DNA from: Malachius bipustulatus
Lineage: Eukaryota; Arthropoda; Insecta; Coleoptera; Melyridae
NCBI GenBank assembly: GCA_910589415.1
Contig: OU342630.1
Location: 5,518,001-5,582,000, forward strand
Length of the DNA: 64,000 nucleotides
Direction: 5' to 3'
Of this stretch, positions 12,901 to 21,710 are shown in pieces; positions within the stretch are counted from its first letter, which is position 1; every line of letters begins with the position of its first letter. Made by a program: the position numbers and the translations under genes. The notes under the pieces were generated by a model that saw only the letters and a list, made by a program, of their open reading frames with translations, searched no databases and was not told the origin of the DNA.

Positions 12901-13149
12901 TGCACCTAAGATGGAAATATTTGCCCCAGTGTCAACTAGAGCTAGAATCTCAAAACCCTCTAACTCAATAGAGATATACGGCCTATTATCTGCATCTTTA
13001 CTCTCAAAAACTGGACTGATCTGCTTAGAAAGATTCGAGTTCACCTGTCTCGATTCTAACGTCTCTTCGGAATCGCACCTGATTCTGGACCTGGTTGGCG
13101 TCTTCGAAACTCGAGGGAAGTCGCGCCAAAATCTTCTCTCGCCGACTCG
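9925..13149 (-). CDS. pol: Pol polyprotein (protease-RT-RNase H-integrase)
   Basis: Encodes the replication enzymes of the retrotransposon. Numbering from the GTG codon at 13044, residues 38-41 are the DTGA aspartic-protease site, 343-346 the YLDD reverse-transcriptase site, and 494-497 TDAS, 535-538 EKEC region and 561-563 TDH the RNase H acidic residues. H685, H690, C720 and C723 form the integrase zinc site. D753, D813 and E849 form the integrase triad with 35 residues between the last two. A GPY/F-like C-terminal module follows at about 985-1030. The frame opens just upstream of the A AAA AAC heptamer at 13149-13155 and has no ATG there, so Pol is most likely made as a Gag-Pol fusion by -1 frameshifting. 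The apparent start at 13044 is GTG and is probably not used. All key residues are present and no break is seen over 1039 codons. Confidence 0.95.
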   Translation of the reverse strand, partial: RVGERRFWRDFPRVSKTPTRSRIRCDSEETLESRQVNSNLSKQISPVFESKDADNRPYISIELEGFEILALVDTGANISILGAGTESIWELLEPNRIVKDKLPRVTVANGQPQTVLGTVVLPICFEDRLIELEFTIIPTISHAVILGSDFCKQVELAIDFKNQVFDINEITGETPNLGTYLEELSEEQQLILDKVIKQYELLASKAPGRTSEITHFIDTGSARPVKQRQYPLSPAITKFLHQEVDSMLRDGVIEESNSAWSSPVLMVPKSDGTYRMCFDGRKINELTVKDSYPLPLVDSILSKVAGSTYLSSIDLTKAFWNIPLEETSKPKTAFQVHGRGLFQFKVMPFGLCNAAQTQQRLMDHLFRGTKFEDRVFTYLDDIICVSNSFEEHIALLAEVLEILTKAGLKINLDKCKFCRDSLSFLGYVVDRKGLRTDPGKVQAIVDMPSPKTTTEVRRVIGILQWYRKFIPNFSTVSEPITSLIKGRKKHTPVIWTEEAEEAFQSLKELLVSAPILVKPDPNLPFFIQTDASDVGVGAILYQVKDDFEHPIAYASRKLLKTEKKNYTVTEKECLGVIFGIEKFRCYVEGTEFTVVTDHASLQWLYKIKDPVGRIARWTVRLSGFKFKVVHRPGKNLVMADFLSRHISLINVKSFTPDTWYVEMINKVRCNPAKFPDFDVKDNILYKHIRPKHDIQSNFSDWKIVVPTENRKEVFVECHDHPTSAHLGISKTLVRILENYYWPGVKESVRRYVRSCETCGAHKSTNQSPAGLGGIQRKVDFPFQSISLDFMGPFPRSKSGNTQLLVITDSFTRFVIVKPLPKATSAKVVKILEREIFLVYGTPEVVCCDNGSQFRSREFKELMKKYQIPKIWYNPSYHPQVNPTERVNKVLGSAIASYIKDDDHRTWDEHIFEIAQAINTSVHESTGYSPSFLVFGRYTPVNGSFYKDVDYSSFDPVDFSNQLKWQSEVSKVPKLYPQIQEKIRKSFEKNVKRYNLRRREVNYQEGDKVWKKNFVLSKAVDKFSKKLAPKYVPAMIKKIKGTGKVVVLSDLSGKILGDFHVSDIKPFVEIQNSQC

Positions 13150-14852
13150 TTTTTTGAATCTGCCTTAGAACCTTCTTTACCTAAATTCGACTCCCGAGTT
13201 TCTGGACAATCCACCACCTTCTTAACGTCCTTGGACTCAACTGCTTCCTGTTTATCTTTCCCTGAATGATGACATCGGGGACAAGAAGGCGCTATTGCTC
13301 CTTTCAAACCGCACGAAAAACAAAATTTCTCAAGTGGATGTGGACAAAAATTAAATGAATGACCCGCCTGGTCACAATTCCAACAGGAAAAAGAGCTGAC
13401 TGGGGGTCGGTCTGACTTATTCATCGACTGATTTGGGGCATTCGCAAATCTTCGGGGAGGAAGAGGTGGACGAGGGGTCTCTACTTTAACCTTTGGGGTT
13501 TCCTTCGCTTCTCTAACCGTCGTTCCCACAGGGGCTGCCTGGGGTCGACCTACACGGGTTTTACCCTCTACTCCACTCATTATCACCGAATTCTTCGCGA
13601 TCTGCCTGCATAGACATTCTAACTGCTCATAGGAAACCAGATCAATCAAACATAACTTCGAATTCAAATCGGGTAGGAGGTTTCTCCTAACTATCTTCAA
13701 CTGTTCCGGAATAGAAATTGGATTAAGAAGATGTGAAAACTTCATCCTTAAATTCGCAATAAACGTAACGACATTTTCATTATTCCTTTGCCTAAAGGAG
13801 CGAATCTCCTCTAGGAGTTCTTCATCGTAATTTGGAGGGATGAAAGTATTACCAATCCTTGCCTCCAAGTCTCGCCAAGACCTCAACTGATACTTAATGC
13901 TTCGGAACCATGAGAGAGCTGGTTCCTTAAATAAATCGACTGCACTATTAAAAACTGTATCAAGGGGAACTCCCCTAGCTTGACTAAGTTCGCGCACCCT
14001 TTCTAAAAATTTTATAACTTCAATTCCCTTTTCCTTACCAGTAAAACATAATCCCCATTTATACACTGGGATGACCTTATCTATAGGCGCTACTAACTGG
14101 ATGGATGGAACTTGAGAATTGAGACTAAACTGTGAGAAAGTGGGTGATGGATTTCTCACTGGGGGTACAAAACTGCTCGAATGTGCCTGATTATCATAAT
14201 CAAAGGGTACCTGGTCATAATCTAAAAACGGATTGGTGTTATGGCTTCTTAAGCCTAACCTTCTTAACGATAGATCTTCTGGAAGATTCGAAGGGACTCT
14301 CGAAACCGTGTGGAGATTACCTTCATGAGTAGTTGAAGCATTATGACATGATAACCTATCAAATGCTTGATCTAAAAGAGAGGCCTGCGATCTTTGTGGG
14401 ATTTCTGTTCTCGAACTGACTACCTCACCGACAATTTTTTTCTTAAAATCGTCTCGCAGTCGCAGAGCATCTGCTCTAACCTGATCTCGACTAGCAGTCT
14501 GGATATCGGAAGTGACCTTCATCCTATCTATTCTTCCTAACAAATGAGCTAACCTCGAAGAAAATCTCCTAGCTACATTAGACTGAGGGGAAATAATTAC
14601 CTCATCGTGTAATATTTCAGTCATATCCAAAATAGAATCCAAAACTTGACTCAAATCCTCATTAAAATCGAAAGGAGAGATAGTCACAGTGACTCCTCCA
14701 TTTATTCTCAAAAGTTGACTTAATTGGGTCCGCCTATAATTTCCGTTCCAATGTGGAACTTCTCCCCTTAATAAAATTTCATACTTAATCTCATCTACCT
14801 TGAGATCAACGACCTCAAAACCGACTGTAGTATTTTCCTCAATAAAATCCAT
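13056..14852 (-). CDS. gag: Gag-like nucleocapsid protein
   Basis: Structural protein forming the particle in which the element is reverse transcribed. The ATG at 14852 gives 598 residues; a GTG two codons upstream is in frame but is an unlikely start. Around residues 270-400 lies a retrotransposon-gag capsid-like region with the LFKEPALSWF motif. A CX2CX4HX4C zinc knuckle starts at about residue 490. A second Cys array follows at once: CX2C, then GLKGAIAPSC, where the usual His is Ala, followed by CPRCHH. The final third is charged and rich in Lys, Glu and Ser. The last 30 or so codons overlap the start of pol in the -1 frame. Confidence 0.93.
   Translation of the reverse strand: MDFIEENTTVGFEVVDLKVDEIKYEILLRGEVPHWNGNYRRTQLSQLLRINGGVTVTISPFDFNEDLSQVLDSILDMTEILHDEVIISPQSNVARRFSSRLAHLLGRIDRMKVTSDIQTASRDQVRADALRLRDDFKKKIVGEVVSSRTEIPQRSQASLLDQAFDRLSCHNASTTHEGNLHTVSRVPSNLPEDLSLRRLGLRSHNTNPFLDYDQVPFDYDNQAHSSSFVPPVRNPSPTFSQFSLNSQVPSIQLVAPIDKVIPVYKWGLCFTGKEKGIEVIKFLERVRELSQARGVPLDTVFNSAVDLFKEPALSWFRSIKYQLRSWRDLEARIGNTFIPPNYDEELLEEIRSFRQRNNENVVTFIANLRMKFSHLLNPISIPEQLKIVRRNLLPDLNSKLCLIDLVSYEQLECLCRQIAKNSVIMSGVEGKTRVGRPQAAPVGTTVREAKETPKVKVETPRPPLPPRRFANAPNQSMNKSDRPPVSSFSCWNCDQAGHSFNFCPHPLEKFCFSCGLKGAIAPSCPRCHHSGKDKQEAVESKDVKKVVDCPETRESNLGKEGSKADSKNESAREDFGATSLEFRRRQPGPESGAIPKRR
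13149..13155 (-). promoter_or_regulatory. -1 ribosomal frameshift heptamer A AAA AAC
   Basis: On the minus strand, the gag codons read xxA AAA AAC, the classic -1 slippery heptamer in the correct phase. A TAA in the pol frame lies nine bases upstream, so the pol frame becomes open exactly at this site. The gag stop (TAG, 13056-13058) comes about 90 bases later. Any stimulatory stem-loop just downstream is weak by eye (GTCG...CGAC). Confidence 0.85.
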
Positions 14853-15407
14853 TTTCACTATTTATCTCAAAAGAATTTTTACCTCAAAATTCTCAAACAA
14901 GACTTTTCAACCAACTCCACCTGAAACAAAGAAAACGAAAATCCCGTTTCTTTTCTTAGTTGACTTGACCTGACCTAACAGAATTATCCAAAACCAAAAT
15001 TCAAAAATCAGATTGTTGCTGATTCTATCTGTAACTCCACCTAAGCTTAAAAATTAAAAAATTATCGAACTCGAAAACCACATCTTCAGGTTTACCACAC
15101 CGTCTTGGCTGGAACCTAAAAAGCTGAAACGTCAAAAAGAAAACAACACGGACTCAAATACCACAGGTCTGAATTCCCTCGAAGTCCTTCGTTGAAAATT
15201 TCAAACCTTACCTTTTGGTTTTAGTCCATCTGTAAACTCTACGCAACTAAGAAAGGTATTTGTCTTTACTTGTCTAAATTTTGAAAAAGTTTTTCTCTCA
15301 AAAATTATGAAAACACCAACACCTCATGTTCATTAATTCTTCTCAAAGTTTGAGAAAGTTTTCGAAAAAAGAATAAGGAGATTGATTTATCCTGGTCACG
15401 CACCGCT
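14853..15407 (-). other. 5' leader of the LTR element with primer-site candidate
   Basis: The sense leader between the 5' LTR and gag is about 555 bases with no long frame. At 15391-15404 the sense strand reads GGTGCGTGACCAGG. This resembles the complement of an animal tRNA-His 3' end (TGGTGCCGTGACCAGG from memory), with one base missing and the first T changed. It sits two to three bases inside the LTR edge, as expected for a minus-strand primer site. tRNA assignment is an inference. Confidence 0.55.
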
Positions 15408-18218
15408 TGGTTGCCTTCCTCCCCCTCGCTTACTCCCACTCAAAAAGTTGAACAATAAAAAAAAATAATAATTCACTTACCTTAACCCCGAAAGGAAGGA
15501 GGTGGCTATTGACAGATCTCAATGTGACTAGGCAAATTTGTAACATTAGCCACATTGGCCTGTCGAGTGGAACATATCAAATTTGGAATGCCCCACCCAA
15601 ATATTCTAAATGTCGAAACAAAAATAAACTTTAAATTTTGAAAAGTGATCGTCTAAATTTCCAAAGTATCAAATCAAAACCAAACTTAATCAAAATGTTC
15701 GTTGTGATTATCCAGCCCGGGACAGATAAATGTGGCCTTCCTCTGGAAAATCCAGCATTCACCGAACCAGACTGGACCCGTAGTAACTCCTAACAATTTT
15801 ACAAACAATAACAAAAAAAATTGATAAACCCCACCAAAATATACCAGAATATATCACCTTATTCTTGATGTTATTCTACTTATTGAATAAATGATTTAAA
15901 AGAACATGAGGAGGGTTGATTCTCAAAACTCTAAAATTGTTGAATTTTAATACAAAGATTTATTAAAATCAATTTCATCATCAGTACAATAGACTGGCAA
16001 TCACCAATAGATCTTACATATCAACAATCAATTTAATAATTAAAATCAGTAATCCTGACTCAAATATTCAAACATAAATATTACCTTATTACCAATGATA
16101 TCAAACTTACATGATTAAAATTCAAGATAGGTACCTATATCATTTCAATAGTTCAGATAAAAATTTCCAAAGCTCAAATTCTATTAAACAATTTCTAAAC
16201 TATAACACATAGGTATGATTCTGAATAGAACTCGGAGTTAGATCAGAGGTTATTTATCAAAAATTTAAATTTATCTTAAGCAAAAGTTTCAATATAAAAA
16301 TCGGTATCTACCTACAAAATCTGAAATTCAAAATTTAATTTGCAAAATGATCATCTCTAACTCAAAATCCTAAACACACACGATAAATTTAATAAATTAT
16401 TTTTACACATAACCATTACATTAGTCACTTGTTGACCACAATAAAAGTTCATAACATATTACCACAAATCAGTTTCACTTAGAAAGTCATAGGTGATGAA
16501 ATCAATTAAACACTGTACTTGAATTTATTTAATTTTCTGGATTGTCGGAAAATAGCAAAAGTTTATTCACTTATAAAGACATACCTTATTATTCAAAACT
16601 CCATCTCAAAAACTGACGAACTAAGGTTCCTCTAACCTAAGCGCGATGATCAAAGACTAGGCCGGCATGGTTGCTGGAACTGCCTTTGCACTGGTGTTAG
16701 CACCCCTTGGTTGGTGCTCCAGGTGCCGGATGAGCTGGACTGCTCCCCCTGCTACCTTGGGACGACCAAATATAAAAGCGCTAGAACCTCTGCCTGATGA
16801 AACCTTCCATGCCTCCAAACTAAACTCCACCACTCTTCTTTATTTCTCCAAGCTTCTTCAAATATCACCCTTCACACAGGTTAGTATACCTACCTAGGTA
16901 GGTACCTACCTAAGCCTCCACATGATCGAATCTTTATATAAACTTTCATGTGAATCAGAAATTTGAAAGTTGGAACTCAAAACTCAGAAACTAGAAGTTC
17001 GAAATTAACATTCAGGAATCAAAAGTTAAAACTTAGAAATTCAAAGTTCGAAATCAAAAACTGGAAATCGGAAATTAGTAGTTAAAACATTGAAACTAGA
17101 AGTTGGAATCTAACACTCTAGAACTTGAAGCTCAAAAGTAAATCAAAACTAAAGTTCAAAACTACGTTCAAAACTAAATCCAATAATAAGTAAGCAAATC
17201 CAAAACTACATCCAAAACTAAGTCCAAAACTTAAGTCTAGTAGTACGTAATTCCAAAACTACGTTCAAAAACTTAATCTAGTAGTACGTAAGTCCAAAAC
17301 CACGTCCCTTGTCTGTAAAGACAAGAAAGCGAACATTAGTTATAATGACCAAAATTAAATTCAAAAGATTACTCACGTAAGACTGCATCTTTCACGGAAA
17401 CAACTTCACCATAATAACGTCTATGTGTGCTCACACAAGGGACTAATACTAATTTACGAACTTGTAGACAAGCTACATGATCTCCCGAACTAAGACCCAA
17501 AAATGAACCTAACGCGTCCTCTACCCTTACTTATAATTTTCTGGGGTGACGCTACTCATGCGCCCCAACTACCGTCTAACCGAAAATGTTGACCCACTTT
17601 CAACTCCAAATCTCATCATTGACAGTATGCAACACTTAAAACTCGCACGCGACGGTGTCGGATCTTTCACCATATACGTCAGCACACTCTCGACAGTACG
17701 ATCAACCTCTCCAGTTCTCCCTCTATTCAAACTTAAACTTCACAATCGTGAATCCGCATATCTCCGAGGCTTGTCGTGTCTCAGAACGAAACGCAAGTTG
17801 TTTATGTTTCTTTATGGGTTTCTCGACTATCTTTTCATGTTTTTTTTAACCCACACCCAAAGAAATAATCTTTCAGGTTTTATCTGGATAACTAATCGGA
17901 AATCTAGAGTAGCAAGATGAGAGTGGTCTCATTAGACGCGGAAAATTAATTCGCATAAGATGATATACTTTTCAAACTCTGAAAACCCAGAACCGGGACA
18001 GAAAATCGACCAGACATGTTTTCTACGTCTTACTTAAATAACAAAAGCAAGAATTTCTTAATAGCTGCCAGGTGTTCGTTCGTGATCTTTGCCTAATACA
18101 GCCTCTTACATCAGCGAAAATGTACAGTCAATCATAACTTTTCTGAACTTTATAAAAATATTCCAAATCGAGAATTAAAATTTTGAAAAAGAAAACGTAG
18201 CGTGCAAGGCACGCTGCA
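15408..18218 (-). repeat. 5' LTR
   Basis: Copy of 3751-6564 at offset 11654, collinear to the last base; open frames within it translate identically in both copies. It is the promoter-bearing LTR for the minus-strand transcript. Its outer end (18202-18216) forms a perfect inverted repeat AGCGTGC-CTT-GCACGCT. Confidence 0.92.
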
Positions 18219-18925
18219 TGGTATGCAGATTTAAGCCGTTCCAGTGACATCAGAAAGATTATTTTTTTAATTTTATTGAATCAGCCCAGTATAATCCTGG
18301 CGAAATGTTTATTTAAAGGTGCAGGTTTTACCGGCTTTATATCCTTAGGTAATTGATATTTTTCTCCCTCATATTTAATTTATAGCTCTCTCGGTACAGC
18401 CGTCTCTGGAGATTTGATGATTAATATTGAAATTCCTATAATCAGAATCCCTTTAATTTTCTTCCTATTGTTCAGAGGGATTGACCTAATTATTAGCATA
18501 TTTTATTACCTTATCTTCTACTAACACTCATAGCATAGAATTATTAGAATTATAGAATATTAACACTTGTCAGTGCTTTGTTAAACTAATGGTAAATACA
18601 TGGTTGTTCATACTCAGGCAGTATGATGTTTACTGAATATTTGAAAATAAATATTCAACTAATATTAAAAACGACATATTTTTAAATATTCATTGAATGT
18701 TAGTTTTAATATTGTGTCAATATTTAGATTTAATATTTAGTGAACATTATAAATGAATATTTACTTAATATTTAAAAATCAACATTCAACTAATATGAAA
18801 AGCGACAGATTTGTAAACATTCAATGAACATTATTTTTAATGTTGAGTGAATATTTGTTTTTTATCAAGGTGAACATCACTAAAAATCGTATTACACCTA
18901 TATGGAGCTGAAAAGGGTGAAAGAA
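18219..18925. other. AT-rich stretch with AATATT-type repeats
   Basis: No coding sequence. From about 18630 to 18860 phrases such as ATATTCAACTAATATT, CATTCAATGAACATT and AATATTTAGTGAACATT recur in both orientations. Very similar phrases return at 24250-24395, on the far side of the foldback cluster, so the two may be parts of one older element split by later insertions. Confidence 0.45.
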
Positions 18926-19908
18926 TATACAGGTGGGCCATCGAAAAGGTAACAAGCTTAATAATTTAGAAAGTGAAGATCTATGCAAAAAAACGGCGAA
19001 ACAGGTCGATTTTGTAATCGAAGGGGACATATTTGCGTGACAAATTTAACTACCCAAGCTCACCCCCGTGGCAGTGGTAGCTACCCCTTTGCTTATCATC
19101 ATATAGGGAACAGATATCGAGTGATACATCATTTGAAAGCTACTTGAATTCTCTTTACAACGATATCCAACATTTTGGGCTTCGCCTACATACAAGGTGG
19201 CCCAACGAAAACGTAACTCGTCTTAATAACTTAAAACTGAAGATGTAGGCGAAAAACGCCGAAACAGGTCGATTTTGTTATCGAGGGGGACATATTTTTG
19301 TGACAAATTTAATAACCCAAGTTCACCCCCTTGACAGGGGTAGCTACCCGTTTGCTTATCATCATAGGAAACAGATATTGAGTGATACACCATTTGAAAG
19401 CTACTTGAATTCTCTTTACAACGATATCCAATATTTTGGGTTTCGCTTACATACAGGCTTTGGCCTAACGAAAACGTAACTCGCCTTAAGAAAATTTAGG
19501 GTTGCCAGCCCCGCTTAGGAGGGTAAAGTTTGGACTATGTTTTACGCGTCAAAGGATGTCCCCATCACAAAAAAAATTGACCTGCTTTGGCGTTTTTCGC
19601 GTACATCTTCAGTTTCCAAGTTATTAAGGAGAGGGCCATCCTGTATGTAAGCGAAACCCAAAATGTTGGATATCATTATAAAGAAAATTCAAGTAGCTTT
19701 CAAATGATGTATCACTCAATATCTGTTCCCTATGATGATAAGCAAAGGGGTAGCTACCCCTGCCAAAGGGGCGAGCTTGGGTATTTAAATTTGTCACGCA
19801 AATACGTCCCCCTCGATAACAAAATCGACCTGTTTCGGCTTTTTTCGCATACATCTTCACTTTTCAAATTATTAGGCTTGTTACCTTTTCGATGGCCCAC
19901 CCTGTATA
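18926..19908. mobile_element. foldback element with two direct and one inverted unit
   Basis: The left end (TATACAGGTGGGCC) and right end (GGCCCACCCTGTATA) are inverted. The end-like phrase GGCCNAACGAAAACGTAAC recurs internally at about 19196 and 19463, so the left side contains two direct units of about 263 bases before an inverted one runs from about 19540 to the right end. Shared phrases include GAAACAGGTCGATTTTGT and GGGGTAGCTACCC. There is no intact frame; the 70-108 codon frames inside read the repeat. Non-autonomous, probably TA-targeting. Confidence 0.8.
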
Positions 19909-19944
19909 GATAGGTACGTTTAATAGTATATTCTTCAACGAGCG

Positions 19945-20020
19945 AAGAATGATAGCTATTATCCACGAGAACGAAAATTTTTCGTTTGGAACGTTTGAGT
20001 GGATGATAATAGCTATTCTG
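19945..20020. repeat. imperfect hairpin
   Basis: GATAGCTATTATCCAC and GTGGATGATAATAGCTAT form arms of about 20 bases around a 35-base loop containing GAAAATTTTTCG. It is probably the core of a small palindromic element. Confidence 0.6.
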
Positions 20021-20249
20021 CGCGAGATGAAGACGCTATTTTCTCTTTGACCTTTTGAGAAAATCCTTAGTTAAAATAAATAAAACTTTTCAATAGACTT
20101 ATTTTCTGCATATTTGCGTTGTCATCTTTTACTAAATCCTCAATCATTTTAATTATCAATAAAGAATATTCTGGAATGGAGAGCAACGCGGAGAACACAC
20201 CACTACCCAGTCATTTTATATAAATCGTTTAATATTTTCATGAATAGAA

Positions 20250-20530
20250 TATAACCAGTTTGTAGACTCTGCAATGAAGAAGATGAGACAGCTTCTCATG
20301 TGATATTCGAGTGTCCAGCACTCGCAAGAACGCGCTATGTGGTCCTGGGACTAATCAGTCCCGGGAGCCATCTGGCGGAAAAAACCTTGGTTAGCGGACT
20401 GCTGAACCTTGTCAAAGGAACAGAGCTCTTCTAATCAAGGAAAATCTAAATGTGAGAAATACAATAAGCCCGCTGGCCTCAGTGTTTGGGACCACATAAA
20501 CGATCTCTCACATTTAGTTAAAATACCAAT
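20250..20530 (+). pseudogene. LINE RNase H C-terminal remnant
   Basis: From 20257 to 20434 the frame reads CRLCNEEDETASHVIFECPA and continues to LLNLVKGTELF and a stop. This is the Cys/His-rich tail of Jockey/R1-type non-LTR retrotransposon ORF2. A stop lies just upstream in frame, so only the tail survives. The following 90 bases are probably the LINE 3' untranslated end. Confidence 0.75.
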
Positions 20531-21710
20531 ACCATGAATAGATATTATCTAACCTGGTTATTATGACCTGTGTGGTCAGGGCAGGTCAGTTGCACTGGCG
20601 GCCGGCGTTAATTGAAGCGCATATACTGCGCGCATCTAAATTATTGAGTTTTCAGCATTATTCACAATAATTCACATATACAGGCACAATAATGAGAATT
20701 AGGCTTCATCCGAATCCTAATGTATTATAAACTCTAAACGATCGGTAATAGCAGGTTGAAGATAAGCCAAGAGCGGTTCAATAGTTAGTCGGGCGATAGG
20801 TGGCCGTGGCGTTATCTTGACATGTTGACGTCGCAGCTAAATTCTCAAAATGCCGAGCAGTGATTGGCTTAAATAGAACATTCCCTCATCGTATGGGGAA
20901 TGTACGTTATTAGTTAACTGAAATTGGCAGTATAAAGAACGTATTACTAAATGGTCGAAGAGAAACAAATATACTTATTTATATTCCATTTTTCAATCCA
21001 GTGAACAATATAAGAACAAATAATAATTATTATTATAAGGTCACTTTCTCTTCCATGTTGTTTTTCTTCTTCCTGTCTACTAAAACAAACAATTAGGTAA
21101 GTATAATTTTCAAGTCTTTATAAAAAAAATTGTGTAGGTACTATACCTTTCAGATAGCACCAATCTAGAACTGCAAGTAGCTATAAATAGTGACCAACCT
21201 CATTTTTATTCCATCCTCTTGTGCAATCGGGAATTTTGTTCAATCGTAACCGAAGACAATTTAATAAAAAGTCATATGAAATACAAGAATACATATTATA
21301 CCTACCTTGCCTCGGCACCTTATTCTCACTCCGACCAGACAAGCATACCTTACCGATAATTGGTGGCTTTATAATTATACCTACATTCATATTCAATTGT
21401 TTAGAAAAATAAGACGAAAAAGAAATGCCAAAATTGGTGGGCAGTGGACATTCAACACTGTAAGAGAATACTGAGAATAGAAGACAATTCAGAGATGTGG
21501 GGCGCCACACGCTATTGTAATAATTATAATATCAGATAATAAATATAATTCTAGTAATAATAATATAATATAATATATGTAGTTTTGAGCAATTTTTAAC
21601 CCAAACATTATGCATTATCGTTTAATTATCGTGATGTTATTTACTTGATGATGTCATTGTCCTGATATGTAATTGCGTGCAATGAACATTTCATTTACAA
21701 GATTATATTA
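20531..21710. other. intergenic, no gene recognised
   Basis: AT-rich sequence without convincing coding potential. A small hairpin with ACATTCCC arms lies near 20878-20904, and (TAA)n and (ATAAT)n runs occur at about 21505-21590. Antisense open frames of about 63-109 codons at 21181-21510 have no recognisable domain. Confidence 0.5.

Larger units (their letters stand above)
3751..18218 (-). mobile_element. complete Ty3/gypsy-type LTR retrotransposon
   Basis: The unit has two direct LTRs, at 3751-6564 and 15408-18218, with gag then pol between them on the minus strand, so the right LTR is the 5' one. It spans 14.5 kb, which is long for the group because the LTRs are 2.8 kb and 3.36 kb of non-coding DNA lies after pol. 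A polypurine tract (GGGGGGG on the sense strand) abuts the 3' LTR and a tRNA-like primer site lies next to the 5' LTR. The order protease, reverse transcriptase, RNase H, integrase is the Ty3/gypsy order, and there is no env-like frame. Both reading frames are intact and LTR copies looked identical wherever compared, so the insertion is young and may be active. The flanking 4-mers are TGGA and TGGT, so the target duplication is imperfect or my boundary is off by a base. Confidence 0.93.

Noticed and set aside
13042..13044. GTG as an independent start of Pol
   Set aside because: Eukaryotic elements rarely start at GTG, and an in-phase frameshift heptamer explains Pol synthesis.
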